Shown: positions 1-6,837, counted from the first letter of the stretch. The stretch is 15,563 nt of DNA from JASFQI01 sp050115555 (GCA_050115555.1 JASFQI010000091.1:1-15563), one strand, 5' to 3'. A program made the numbers and translations. The notes: generated from the letters alone by a model not told the origin.

Positions 1-1624
1 GCTTTCCGTCCTGCCGGGTGTACCCGTCCTTCATATACTTCTCGTCCTCCTGCCGGTGCACCTTCACGTACGCCTTCATGGGGGCATTGTCCTTGACGGC
101 CTTCACGCTCAGCACGCCATCCTCTCTAAAGACAGCCACTCGCTCCACGGTCTCACCCGCAGCCACCTCCACTCCTCGAATCCATACCTCAGGCGAATCC
201 GGGAGCTCCGTGTCCGAGAACCGAAGGTCATACACGCCGGGTTTCACCGGGGCGCCGCGCCGCTTCGGATCGGTCCCGGTCCTTCCGCTCTTGATGACCT
301 GGTCCGCTCCGGCCGCTCTCACCTCCACGGCCGCGCGAAACGGCTTGTCCCCACGAAGGGCTGTCAAGCGGAGAAAGCCTTGCTCCTGCGTTTTTCGGAC
401 CACCTCCCGCGCCGCAGCTCGAAACTCGTGAGCCGTCTTGGCCGTGTAGTACACACCGCCGCCCGCCTTGGCCATGCACTCGAGCTGTATACGTTCCTCT
501 TCGGTGACGTCGAACCCTACCACGTGGAGCGTGAACCGAATGCCCGCATCCTTGAGCTCCTTGACCAGAGCGCAGGGATCCCCTCCACAGGTCTCCTTGC
601 CGTCCGAGACCAGGATGATCGTGGTTTCTTCCTCCACGTGCCGAATTCTGTCCACGGTCTTTCGAACGGAAAGCGTAATGGGCGTCTTGCCCTTTGGGCT
701 CAATCCCTGGACGGTTTTAATAACCCGCTCCTTGTCCAGCCTTCCCAGAGGAATCAGCTCCTCCACGTCGCTGCAGTCCCCCTTTCGTCGATGGCCGTAT
801 GCCACCAGGCCCACCACGGACTCATCCGGAAGATCCTGTACCAGATCGGTGAGGACCTCCTTGGCAATGGCGATCTTGGGCGTGCCGTCCACCTGGCCCC
901 ACATGGACCCTGAAGCGTCCAGGATGAACACGATATGCCCGGCGGATGCCCCGGCCGGCTTCGAGGAAGGTGAAGAGGCTCCCCCAGGTGCAGGCCCGGC
1001 GGAGTCCGAAGGCGCGGACTTTCCCTGCCCGCCCTCCATGGAAACCCTCGTGAACCCCTCAGGGACCTCAAACATTGCGGCGTCCACAGGCCCCTCTTGA
1101 ATGTTCCGAAGCTCCAGCACCGGGTTCTCGTTCGCGCCAAAGCGCTCCTCGCGCACGACGTGCCCGAGCTTCTTCGCAACCCACACCTTGGCCGCGGGTT
1201 TCGACTCTCCCGCCACGGTGTAGACCCGCGTTTCACATGTATAACCGTTCAGGGTCTCATCGGCCCCCGGCGTCTCTGTCATCCCTTTCCGGGTCATAGC
1301 CCAGCCTACCAGGGGATTGGCCAGGAAGGTCTTCTCCAGGTCGGGCATCTCCACGTACTGTCGCATGGTCGGCATGAGCCCCCATGTCATGCCCGTGTCC
1401 CGGTTCACAATGCTGGGAAAGGGAGGAACGTTCATGGGGCCCTGAATTTTCTGAATCCGATACATGGGATCCTTCACGTGAAGGCTGTATGTGTACCCTT
1501 CCCCGGGCCCGGTGATGACGATCTCCGCGGTGAACTCCGCCCCAACGGCCGGTGAAGAAGCCAGGATCATGAACACCAACACGTTCCATGCCATGCAACC
1601 CATCCTTCGGACTTTCGCTTTCAT
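1..1624 (-). CDS. exported DUF4412 + von Willebrand factor A domain protein (3' end off the window)
   Basis: The frame is open from the ATG at 1624 to the left edge, giving 541 residues without a stop, so the C-terminus is missing. The start is supported by GGGAGG five bases upstream and by a signal peptide right after it: a basic KAKVRR n-region, a hydrophobic stretch to about residue 24, and a likely cleavage site VGA|EF at residues 27-31. Residues about 30-190 match DUF4412: WGLMPTMRQYVEM, NGYTCETRVYTV, KVWVAKKLG and MFEVPEGFTRV are typical of that fold. A Gly/Pro/Ser-rich linker leads to a VWA domain from about residue 230, with the MIDAS motif DASGS at D236, S238 and S240. It also has VAYGHRRKGDCSD and SDGKETCGGDPC, typical of the bacterial Ca-activated/YfbK-like VWA group. 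The end of the visible part looks like beta-sandwich repeats. It probably acts in the periplasm or at the cell surface and binds a metal-dependent protein ligand. The partner is unknown. An in-frame ATG 11 codons upstream (1657) is less likely because it would spoil the signal peptide. Confidence 0.9.
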   Translation of the reverse strand, partial: MKAKVRRMGCMAWNVLVFMILASSPAVGAEFTAEIVITGPGEGYTYSLHVKDPMYRIQKIQGPMNVPPFPSIVNRDTGMTWGLMPTMRQYVEMPDLEKTFLANPLVGWAMTRKGMTETPGADETLNGYTCETRVYTVAGESKPAAKVWVAKKLGHVVREERFGANENPVLELRNIQEGPVDAAMFEVPEGFTRVSMEGGQGKSAPSDSAGPAPGGASSPSSKPAGASAGHIVFILDASGSMWGQVDGTPKIAIAKEVLTDLVQDLPDESVVGLVAYGHRRKGDCSDVEELIPLGRLDKERVIKTVQGLSPKGKTPITLSVRKTVDRIRHVEEETTIILVSDGKETCGGDPCALVKELKDAGIRFTLHVVGFDVTEEERIQLECMAKAGGGVYYTAKTAHEFRAAAREVVRKTQEQGFLRLTALRGDKPFRAAVEVRAAGADQVIKSGRTGTDPKRRGAPVKPGVYDLRFSDTELPDSPEVWIRGVEVAAGETVERVAVFREDGVLSVKAVKDNAPMKAYVKVHRQEDEKYMKDGYTRQDGK

Positions 1625-1939
1625 GCCTGCCTCCCACCCCTTACATTGGTTATTCATGGCGATTCCCCTGGAAGCACGTGGACTTCTTCACGGGACGTCT
1701 CGTGCCCCTCTTCCCGTACTGTGCACATCGTGCCCCCAAACCTCACTTTAATCACACCTGAAAGGTCGTTTATCAGCGCCTCGCACGCTTGTGAAAAGAC
1801 TACGATGCCCCTTGCCTGCGGTCAAGGGCAATTGAGTCGCTACGCAGTCACCCTGGCAGAGGGTCAGAAATCGTCGGAAAAGCCAAAGCACTTCCTGAAT
1901 CACACACCCTGTCCCTGAATGCCAAGCCCCGGAATCGCC
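1625..1939. other. non-coding stretch upstream of the VWA gene
   Basis: This is the leader of the minus-strand VWA gene plus the space up to the neighbouring terminator. Short open frames here lack ribosome binding sites and recognisable protein content. I could not pick a convincing promoter for the VWA gene. No repeat or RNA structure stands out. Confidence 0.5.
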
Positions 1940-1973
1940 AAAAAAAACGAGGGCGGCGCTGGCCTGCCCTCGT
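1940..1973 (-). terminator. strong intrinsic terminator
   Basis: Read on the minus strand, ACGAGGGC (1973-1966) pairs perfectly with GCCCTCGT (1954-1947) across an 11-base loop. The stem runs straight into a tract of eight T (1947-1940, the first of which is the last stem base). It lies about 30 bases past the stop of the 27-codon ORF at 2006-2089 and fits the end of that short transcript. It points away from the oxidoreductase and lies before the VWA promoter region, so it insulates the two minus-strand units. Confidence 0.88.
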
Positions 1974-2005
1974 CAGATGTCTCTCTTCAATTGTCGGGTA
2001 TGCCG

Positions 2006-2089
2006 CTACTTCTTCCCGCAGACGTAGCCTATGCCCAAGAGAAAGCTCACGGCAAAAAGGGCCCCAAGCCCCAGGGAAAGCAATTCCAT
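2006..2089 (-). CDS. 27-residue predicted single-pass membrane peptide
   Basis: The ORF has 27 codons plus TAG. The product begins MELLSLGLG, is hydrophobic over about 20 residues (roughly 3-22), and ends YVCGKK. This looks like one transmembrane helix with a short positive tail, which would favour a cytoplasmic C-terminus. GGAGG lies ten bases before the ATG, a slightly long but usable spacing. The frame is open further upstream (to 2245), but that extension is Arg/Pro/Gly-rich, lies between the promoter and the ribosome site, and does not look like protein. A candidate promoter (2197-2226) and a strong terminator (1940-1973) bracket it, so it looks like a monocistronic unit of about 250 nt. 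Many small membrane subunits of respiratory or transport complexes have this size, but I recognise no specific family. The transcript could also act as an RNA. Confidence 0.55.
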   Translation of the reverse strand: MELLSLGLGALFAVSFLLGIGYVCGKK

Positions 2090-2196
2090 AGGATCATATC
2101 CTCCGTCTTCTCTCAATACCCCTCCCATCGGCACGAACCGCCCCGGCCTTGAGAAAAATCCCGGGAACGCGCCCGGCCGTGCGGCAGAAATGGCGC

Positions 2197-2226
2197 ACCT
2201 TGCCCCAGTCATAACGGCCTTGTCAA
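2197..2226 (-). promoter_or_regulatory. candidate sigma-70 promoter for the 27-residue peptide
   Basis: On the minus strand there is a perfect -35 TTGACA (2226-2221), then 18 bases, then CAAGGT (2202-2197) as a weak -10. Transcription would start near 2190, leaving about 100 bases of GC-rich leader before the ATG at 2089. The -35 is convincing. The -10 is poor, so the exact start is uncertain. Confidence 0.45.
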
Positions 2227-2361
2227 GCGTTTTCGCTCGGATCAACTGGGCTCTTCCCCGTTTTGGCGGGCCGGGCGTTCGCGGAAAACGGTGCGCCTCA
2301 CCTCCTTCTCCACAAACCCAGAGAACGATCCTTGATCAGGGCCATTTCAATACCCGAAAAT

Positions 2362-2463
2362 GGATGGCCTCGTAAAAAGCGGAGACCTAGAGATTTGCCC
2401 CTCGCGATTCCAGTGACTTAAGTGTGCCCAACAGGCGGTTGCGCGGGTTTTTGCGAGACCGTC
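2362..2463 (-). mobile_element. 102-bp MITE-like element, copy A
   Basis: This is the reverse-orientation copy of a repeat that also occurs at 6184-6285 and 6736-6837. Read on the minus strand it begins GACGGTCTCGCAAAAA and ends TTTTTACGAGGCCATCC. The two ends form an imperfect terminal inverted repeat: GAyGGyCTCGyAAAAA fits both, 13 of 16 bases identical. AAAAT directly flanks both sides (2357-2361 and 2464-2468), which looks like a 5-bp target duplication. The core AACCGCCTGTTGG, CTGGAATCG and GGCAAATCT are shared with the other copies. It has no coding capacity, so it would need a transposase from elsewhere. It sits 174 bp upstream of the oxidoreductase start. Confidence 0.82.
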
Positions 2464-2637
2464 AAAATGGACAGGATTATAGACCCGTTAGCCCATGTGC
2501 CGGCCATGGGATTGGCGGTTTGGCAAAGAAGCATCGTACTGGAATCATCCATCCTGCTTGAGATCAGGAGGGCGGAGCGGTAGTATGAAGGAGCGAACCG
2601 ACGCGAGCCGAGCACCTTTAAACGAGAGGGGCACGTC

Positions 2638-3822
2638 ATGAAACATTACCTGATTGTGGGGAACGGCGTGGCCGGTACCACGGCCGCGGAGCACCTGCGC
2701 AAGCAGGACCCCCAGGGCGAAATCACCCTGATTGCGGACGAGGACCTCCCTTTTTACTGGCGCATCCAGCTCAACGACCTCATTGCGGGGGAGACCTCTG
2801 AGGAAAAGCTCCTGGTCAAGAGCAGATCCTGGTACGATGAACAGCGCATCCGACTCATGCTCGAGACGCACATCACGGGCGCAGACCCGGGGGGGAAGAC
2901 CCTCACCTCTGCCGATGGCGATACTTACACCTACGACACCCTGCTCCTGGCCACCGGAAGCCACTCCTTTGTCCCTCCCGTCCAGGGCTCGGACAAGGAG
3001 GGGGTCTTTACCCTCCGCAATGTAAGGGACGCACGCGCCATCCGCGACCGTGCAAAGGGCATCCAGCGGGTGGTTCTGATTGGTGGAGGCCTGCTGGGGC
3101 TGGAAGCGGGAAACGCCCTGCGCAAGATCGGCAAGCAGGTCACTGTGGTGGAGTTCTTCCCCCGGTTGCTGCCACGCCAGCTCGACGACCACGGGGCGGC
3201 GCGCCTTCAAACCCTCATGGAGGGCATGGGGTTCGCGTTCCGCTTGGGCGCCAAGACGCAGGAGATTACGGGTACTGGTACTGCGGACGGCGTCCGGCTC
3301 GAGGGGGGCGAGACCCTGGACTCGGGCATGGTCCTGATCTCCGCTGGTGTGCGCCCCAACCTGAAATTGGCCCAAGCCCTGGGCCTGGCAACGGACAAGG
3401 GTGTCCAGGTGGACGAGCAGCTCTGCACCTCCAGGCCCGAAGTATTTGCCGCGGGCGATGTGGCCGAGTTCCGCGGCATGCCTTACGGCATCTGGCCTGC
3501 GGCCATGGAGCAAGGACGGATCGCAGGCACGAACATGGGAGGGGGCAACGCAACCTACGAGGGCACCCCCATGGCGAACATCCTCAAAGTCGTGGGCATC
3601 GACCTGGCCTCGGCCGGCGACATCGACGCCGACGGCGAGCACGAGGCGAGCACCCGGGAGACCGGCGAAGTGTACCAGAAGGTCGTTTTCAACCAGGGCC
3701 GGATCATCGGCTGCATCATGCTGGGCGACACTAGAGGATTCAAGCGAATCACCAAGGCCATGAAGGACGAGGAGGATGTCTCCGCCTTTAAAGACCGCAT
3801 CCTGGACGAGTGGGCTTCCTGA
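2638..3822 (+). CDS. FAD-dependent NAD(P)H oxidoreductase (rubredoxin/nitrite reductase type)
   Basis: The product has 394 residues, a usual length for the single-chain pyridine nucleotide-disulfide oxidoreductase fold. FAD is bound by the N-terminal GNGVAG (residues 8-13), by LLLATGS (102-108) and by AAGDVAEF (271-278, with D274). NAD(P)H is bound by GGGLLGLE (149-156). The C-terminal ~80 residues resemble the dimerisation domain of NADH:rubredoxin oxidoreductases and of NirB-like enzymes. There is no CxxxxC redox pair near the N-terminus, so it is not a classical disulfide reductase. It is cytosolic and would pass electrons from NAD(P)H to a small acceptor protein. No rubredoxin or nitrite reductase gene lies nearby, so the acceptor is unknown. 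The start has GAGAGGGG about five bases upstream. It is probably the first gene of the plus-strand run; the next gene follows after 67 bp. Confidence 0.9.
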   Translation: MKHYLIVGNGVAGTTAAEHLRKQDPQGEITLIADEDLPFYWRIQLNDLIAGETSEEKLLVKSRSWYDEQRIRLMLETHITGADPGGKTLTSADGDTYTYDTLLLATGSHSFVPPVQGSDKEGVFTLRNVRDARAIRDRAKGIQRVVLIGGGLLGLEAGNALRKIGKQVTVVEFFPRLLPRQLDDHGAARLQTLMEGMGFAFRLGAKTQEITGTGTADGVRLEGGETLDSGMVLISAGVRPNLKLAQALGLATDKGVQVDEQLCTSRPEVFAAGDVAEFRGMPYGIWPAAMEQGRIAGTNMGGGNATYEGTPMANILKVVGIDLASAGDIDADGEHEASTRETGEVYQKVVFNQGRIIGCIMLGDTRGFKRITKAMKDEEDVSAFKDRILDEWAS

Positions 3823-3889
3823 TCCTAATGCACACGACTCTGGCAAACGGGTGCAGCACACCCTGGGCGCGCCTTTCTCGGAGGTTTCC

Positions 3890-4318
3890 ATGCAACCGCA
3901 GACCCAAAAAGGCTGGTGGGGCAGAAACTGGAAATGGTTCGTTCCGGTAGGCTGCCTGGGATCGCTTGTTCTGTTTGCGGCCTTCATCGCCGGGATCCTG
4001 TTCCTGGTGTTCGGGATCATGAAATCCTCCGACGTGTACGAGGAGGCCCTGGCCCTTGCCAAGGCCGATCCCGTGGTGGTGGAGGCCCTGGGCGCCCCCA
4101 TCGATGACGGGCTGTTCGTCTCCGGGAACATCAACCTCAGCGGTCCATCCGGCGATGCGAACCTGGCCATTCCCCTCTCCGGTCCCCGCGCAAGCGGGAC
4201 TCTCTATGCCAAAGCGGTTCGGAACGAGGGCGAATGGGAGTTCACTGAGTTGGTCCTCGTGCTCGATGACCCGTCGGGGGAACGAATTGACCTGCTCAAG
4301 AAGGGACTTCGCTTATGA
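3890..4318 (+). CDS. Coa1/Tim21-family membrane protein
   Basis: The product has 142 residues. The start is fixed by GGAGG (3880-3884) five bases before the ATG; an upstream ATG at 3776 lies inside the oxidoreductase and gives no sensible extension. A short N-terminal segment rich in Trp and Lys precedes one transmembrane helix (about residues 19-43: VPVGCLGSLVLFAAFIAGIL...). A soluble domain follows with SSDVYEEALALAKADPVVV, EALGAPI, FVSGNINLSGPSGDANLAIP, SGTLYAKA and WEFTELVLVL. This is the pattern of bacterial proteins assigned to the cytochrome oxidase assembly protein 1 (Coa1) family. The helix should hold the domain outside the cytoplasm. In mitochondria Coa1 helps assemble cytochrome oxidase, but no oxidase genes are visible here, so the bacterial role is open. 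Confidence 0.82.
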   Translation: MQPQTQKGWWGRNWKWFVPVGCLGSLVLFAAFIAGILFLVFGIMKSSDVYEEALALAKADPVVVEALGAPIDDGLFVSGNINLSGPSGDANLAIPLSGPRASGTLYAKAVRNEGEWEFTELVLVLDDPSGERIDLLKKGLRL

Positions 4319-4368
4319 GCCGGCCGTTCCGAGAAAAACTCAACCCACGCGGGTAAGGAGGTTTCCCC

Positions 4369-4506
4369 ATGCCGCACCTCCACAGAGCCATGGTTTTCCT
4401 GGACGTGCTCACTTTTGCATGCGGGTGCGTGCCCGCTACACAAAATGTCACCCTCCATAACCCGCCTCTTGCCGACCCAGACCTTCATAAGGCCGAGCGG
4501 TCCTGA
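4369..4506 (+). CDS. doubtful 45-residue ORF with a strong ribosome site
   Basis: An AAGGAGGT sequence lies about six bases before the ATG, one of the best ribosome binding sites in the window. The frame encodes 45 residues (MPHLHRAMVFLDVLTF, then ACGC and PPLADPDLHKAERS) and stops 13 bp before the DUF3795 gene. The N-terminal part is mildly hydrophobic with two cysteines and could be a poor lipoprotein signal, but there is no proper lipobox. I recognise no family. It may be a leader peptide coupling translation to the DUF3795 gene, or a decayed gene that kept its start region. Confidence 0.35.
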   Translation: MPHLHRAMVFLDVLTFACGCVPATQNVTLHNPPLADPDLHKAERS

Positions 4507-4519
4507 GGAGAGGATCAAC

Positions 4520-4861
4520 ATGGCCGACGTCAATCATGTACCCTGCTGCGGAATTTACTGCGGGGACTGTCCGTTTCTCGATCTCCAGTGCCAGGGATGC
4601 GGCTATGTGAACGGCAAGCCGTTCTGGACCGATCAACTGCCCGGGCGCGTTTGCCCCCTGTACGAATGCTGTCGCAACCATAAGCAACTCGAGCACTGCG
4701 GGCTCTGCACCGAGTTCCCCTGCCGGGTGTTCCTCGAGCTCCGTGACCCGAACATGTCGGACGAGGCGTTTCAACAGGCCCTGAACGAACGTCAAAAAAG
4801 TCTGAAGCTGCGGGCCGAAATCGGTACCGACGCATGGCTGGCCCGGCGGGGGACCCTCTGA
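4520..4861 (+). CDS. DUF3795 cysteine-rich protein
   Basis: The product has 113 residues with a GGAGAGG ribosome site about six bases upstream of the chosen ATG; longer in-frame starts add non-conserved sequence. There are twelve cysteines between residues 9 and 68: CCGIYCGDCPF at 9-19, CQGC at 24-27, CPLYECC at 45-51, HCGLC at 59-63 and PC at 67-68. This spacing is typical of DUF3795, a family thought to bind zinc or an iron-sulfur centre. The function is unknown. The remaining ~40 residues are charged and helical (DEAFQQALNERQKSLKLRAE). It is soluble, with no signal peptide. It is the last gene before a possible promoter at 4925-4953, so it likely ends the first part of the plus-strand run. 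Confidence 0.88.
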   Translation: MADVNHVPCCGIYCGDCPFLDLQCQGCGYVNGKPFWTDQLPGRVCPLYECCRNHKQLEHCGLCTEFPCRVFLELRDPNMSDEAFQQALNERQKSLKLRAEIGTDAWLARRGTL

Positions 4862-4924
4862 AAAACCGGCTCAACCCCCAGAGCCCTTCCAGCCCGGACG
4901 AGATGCAGACACGACACAGCCCGT

Positions 4925-4953
4925 TTGTGCCGACACCCTATCCGTGGTATGAT
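4925..4953 (+). promoter_or_regulatory. candidate sigma-70 promoter for the 67-residue protein and methyltransferase
   Basis: TTGTGC (4925-4930) and TATGAT (4948-4953) are separated by exactly 17 bases. The -10 is good (5 of 6) and the -35 modest (3 of 6). Transcription would begin about 75 bases before the ATG at 5034. It lies in the only sizeable gap (172 bp) between the DUF3795 gene and the next gene. Confidence 0.45.
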
Positions 4954-5033
4954 GCATCGGCTCTTCCGAACGCACCCGGTGATTCAGGGAAATCGGTTGT
5001 ACGCTCGCCTGTCCAGAAAACCAGGAGGAAAGA

Positions 5034-5237
5034 ATGACCACCCAGAAACACGTTCGCCTTCAGCACAGCGAGTCCGTGATTGCAAGCATGGCATCCCGTA
5101 TCTTTTCCGCGTACGTACAAGCCAACCGAATCGATGAGAAAAATGAGGACGCTTACATCAAGAAGGCCACGCACATCGCCGTAAAAATGGCAGACTACGC
5201 CGACAGGATTGTGAAGAGCGACGAAGAATTCGCGTAG
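5034..5237 (+). CDS. 67-residue conserved-looking protein of unknown function
   Basis: The start is backed by AGGAGG five bases before the ATG. The product is soluble and mostly helical, with no signal or membrane segment. HSESVIASMASRIFSAYVQ, DEKNEDAYIKKATHIAVKMAD and YADRIVKSDEEF read as two amphipathic helices with regular hydrophobic spacing and an acidic tail. Base and codon use match the neighbours. It lies 25 bp ahead of the methyltransferase gene and is probably co-transcribed with it. I recognise no named domain. A small regulatory or adaptor protein is possible, but nothing shows it. Confidence 0.75.
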   Translation: MTTQKHVRLQHSESVIASMASRIFSAYVQANRIDEKNEDAYIKKATHIAVKMADYADRIVKSDEEFA

Positions 5238-5262
5238 TCGCAGCAGGGCCTAAGGAGGGCAC

Positions 5263-5874
5263 ATGAAACAGGCCGCCTTGTTTCACCCACGGGTGTTCGA
5301 CGATGTCGTCTGGGCCAAGGGCTATTACCGACGCAATGCCAGGAACATCCATCGTGTGGGAAGGCGCTTTGCCGCCTTGCTCAAGGTGGACGGCTTTGAA
5401 GGCGGTCGCATCCTGGACTCGGGATGCGGTTTCGGTGCCGTGGCCCTGGAACTGGCCTTGGCATTCCCCCAGGCCGAGATCCTGGGGGTGGACCTGGGTG
5501 ATGCCCTTCTGGAACGGGCCCGGTCCCTGGCTGAAAAGGCTGGTGTGGCCAGCCGCATCACCTTCCGCAAGGGAGACGTTCACCGGCTGGACCTGGAGGA
5601 TAACGCATTCGATCTCGTGGTGAATACCTTTATGCTGCACATCGTGGAGGACCCTGTTTCCATGCTCAACGAGATGGAGCGCGTCACCAGGCCCGACGGC
5701 AGGATCCTGATCACGGATCTACGCCGCATCTGGCTGGCCACGGTGACGAGGAAGCTCAAGACCGCCCTCACCCTGGAGGAGGCCCTGGCCATTATACAAG
5801 AATCCAGCCTGCGCCCGGGCAAGGCCCACCGGGGGCCTTTCTGGTGGGACTACCGAATCGGCATGGAGGAGTAG
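5263..5874 (+). CDS. class I SAM-dependent methyltransferase
   Basis: The product has 203 residues; AAGGAGG (5252-5258) sits four bases before the ATG. The Rossmann core shows motif I ILDSGCGFG (residues 50-58), the acidic end of strand 2 in LGVDLGDALLERA (D77), RKGDVHRLDL with D105 near the adenine, and FDLVVNTFMLHIVED as the strand-4 region. The region after it (DGRILITDLRR) is typical of Methyltransf_11/25-type enzymes. The N-terminal ~45 residues (MKQAALFHPRVFDDVVW...) are a helical lid. The C-terminus contains a Trp-rich FWWDYR that may shape the substrate pocket. The methyl acceptor, probably a small molecule, cannot be told from sequence. It is the last gene of the plus-strand run before a sharp drop in GC content. 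Confidence 0.87.
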   Translation: MKQAALFHPRVFDDVVWAKGYYRRNARNIHRVGRRFAALLKVDGFEGGRILDSGCGFGAVALELALAFPQAEILGVDLGDALLERARSLAEKAGVASRITFRKGDVHRLDLEDNAFDLVVNTFMLHIVEDPVSMLNEMERVTRPDGRILITDLRRIWLATVTRKLKTALTLEEALAIIQESSLRPGKAHRGPFWWDYRIGMEE

Positions 5875-6183
5875 GAAATAAGACCTCGATCTTTTGTTCG
5901 AATCTCCTCAGACCTCTGCCTCCATCTTCTTGAAAAACGATTGCATTCATTCATCCCTGCCAACACTTCACACCCACCGTCCCTTCACGCTTACATTCGA
6001 AAAAGCGGTTTTGAATCTCCCGGAAGCAAGCCGCGTAAGGCGCGATTCAAACATCCTCAAACCCTTTCAAAAACCTGAAAAAAATTTAAAAACGCGGAAA
6101 GAAGGAATCGGCCTCTTCTCTTCCGATAGGCTGTAACTCCATCGACAGGGATCGATCGGGTTGTGGCAGGCCCGCAAGATTTT
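5875..6183. other. non-coding stretch after the methyltransferase
   Basis: Base composition shifts toward A/T. Open frames here have no ribosome binding site and no protein-like composition. I found no convincing hairpin plus T-tract to end the methyltransferase transcript. The dyad ATCGAcagggATCGAT lies near 6140-6156. The stretch ends with ATTTT, the 5-bp flank of the next repeat element. Confidence 0.5.
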
Positions 6184-6285
6184 GGCGGTCTCGCAAAACC
6201 CGCTCAACCGCCTGTTGGCTACACTTAAGTCTCTGGAATCGTTAGAGGCAAATCTTAAGGTCTCGGCTTTTTGCGACACCATCAA
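6184..6285 (+). mobile_element. 102-bp MITE-like element, copy B
   Basis: This forward copy begins GGCGGTCTCGCAAAA and ends TTTTTGCGACACCATCAA. It shares CGCCTGTTGG, ACTTAAGTC, CTGGAATCGTTAG and GGCAAATCT with copies A and C. One A is missing in the left A-run. ATTTT flanks both sides (6179-6183 and 6286-6290). The ends are inverted repeats of each other with mismatches. It lies in non-coding DNA, 309 bp after the methyltransferase stop, and has no coding capacity. Confidence 0.82.
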
Positions 6286-6735
6286 ATTTTCGGCCCTGAA
6301 GCGAAAAGAAACCTTGACTGGAATCCTATTAAGTGCTACATGCGGGTCATATTCTGCGATATATTCGGCAATAAGGAATGCACCTTGAATCTAGACAAAA
6401 TCCGTCTAACTTGTAGGTTAAAACGCATTGTGCTCCTTTTATTCCTAATAAAATGCCTTTAAAAGGTAGGCATATTCATGAAAAGCTATTGATTTTATCT
6501 TGAATAGAGGCAGGCAAACTGTTCTTTTATCCCATATGAAAGGACAGTATCATCCCACACAAATCAGCATAACCTATCGAAACTCCTTCATCCTTCTTAC
6601 CTAATAAGGGTTGAAACGCTCTATTTCCATTCATTTTGCGACCAGCGGCCTAGAGGGAACGGTAAGGGGGAAAGGGGAGTCTCCTTTTTTCTATCTTGCC
6701 CCTGAGGAAGGGGCCTGTGACGCTTTGCTGATATT
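6286..6735. other. AT-rich non-coding segment between two repeat copies
   Basis: About 450 bp lies between element copies B and C. It is much richer in A/T than the genes on either side and has frequent stops in all frames. One short dyad is visible, ATGCCT (6453-6458) with AGGCAT (6468-6473) around CCTTTAAAAGG. A weak hairpin AAAGGGG/CTCCTTT followed by T lies near 6671-6691. TTGACT with TACATG 17 bases downstream (about 6315-6343) looks like a promoter but leads to no gene. It may be remnant or imported DNA. Confidence 0.45.
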
Positions 6736-6837
6736 GACGGTCTCACAAAAACCCGCTCGACCGCCTGTTGGCTGAACGAAAATCATTGGAATCGTTAGTG
6801 GCAAATCTCTAGGTCTCCGCTTTTTACGACGCTATCA
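6736..6837 (+). mobile_element. 102-bp MITE-like element, copy C
   Basis: This forward copy begins GACGGTCTCACAAAAA and ends TTTTTACGACGCTATCA. It is flanked on both sides by ATATT (6731-6735 and 6838-6842). Its right half (GGCAAATCTCTAGGTCTCCGCTTTTTACGA) agrees with copy A almost base for base, while its centre (GCTGAACGAAAATCATTGG) has diverged. The right end lies 28 bp before the ATG of the 195-codon gene, so the element may have brought or displaced that gene's promoter. I could not identify clear -35/-10 boxes in it. Confidence 0.82.

Noticed and set aside
56..913. 285-codon plus-strand open frame at the left end
   Set aside because: It is the antisense of the VWA gene, whose domain motifs are unambiguous.
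2006..2245. 79-residue version of the small membrane protein
   Set aside because: The extra N-terminus is Arg/Pro/Gly-rich, starts upstream of the likely transcription start, and the GGAGG site favours the start at 2089.
2500..2540. Possible sigma-54 promoter upstream of the oxidoreductase (TTGGC...TGGCA)
   Set aside because: The spacing between the GG and GC elements is three bases too short for sigma-54.
2545..4170. Long open frame of 541 codons on the minus strand opposite the oxidoreductase
   Set aside because: It is antisense to a well-supported FAD enzyme, and its translation shows no family, being an effect of GC-rich third positions.
6161..6462. Two open frames of 63-75 codons inside and after element copy B
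   Set aside because: They begin in or near the mobile repeat, lack ribosome sites, and have no protein-like pattern.
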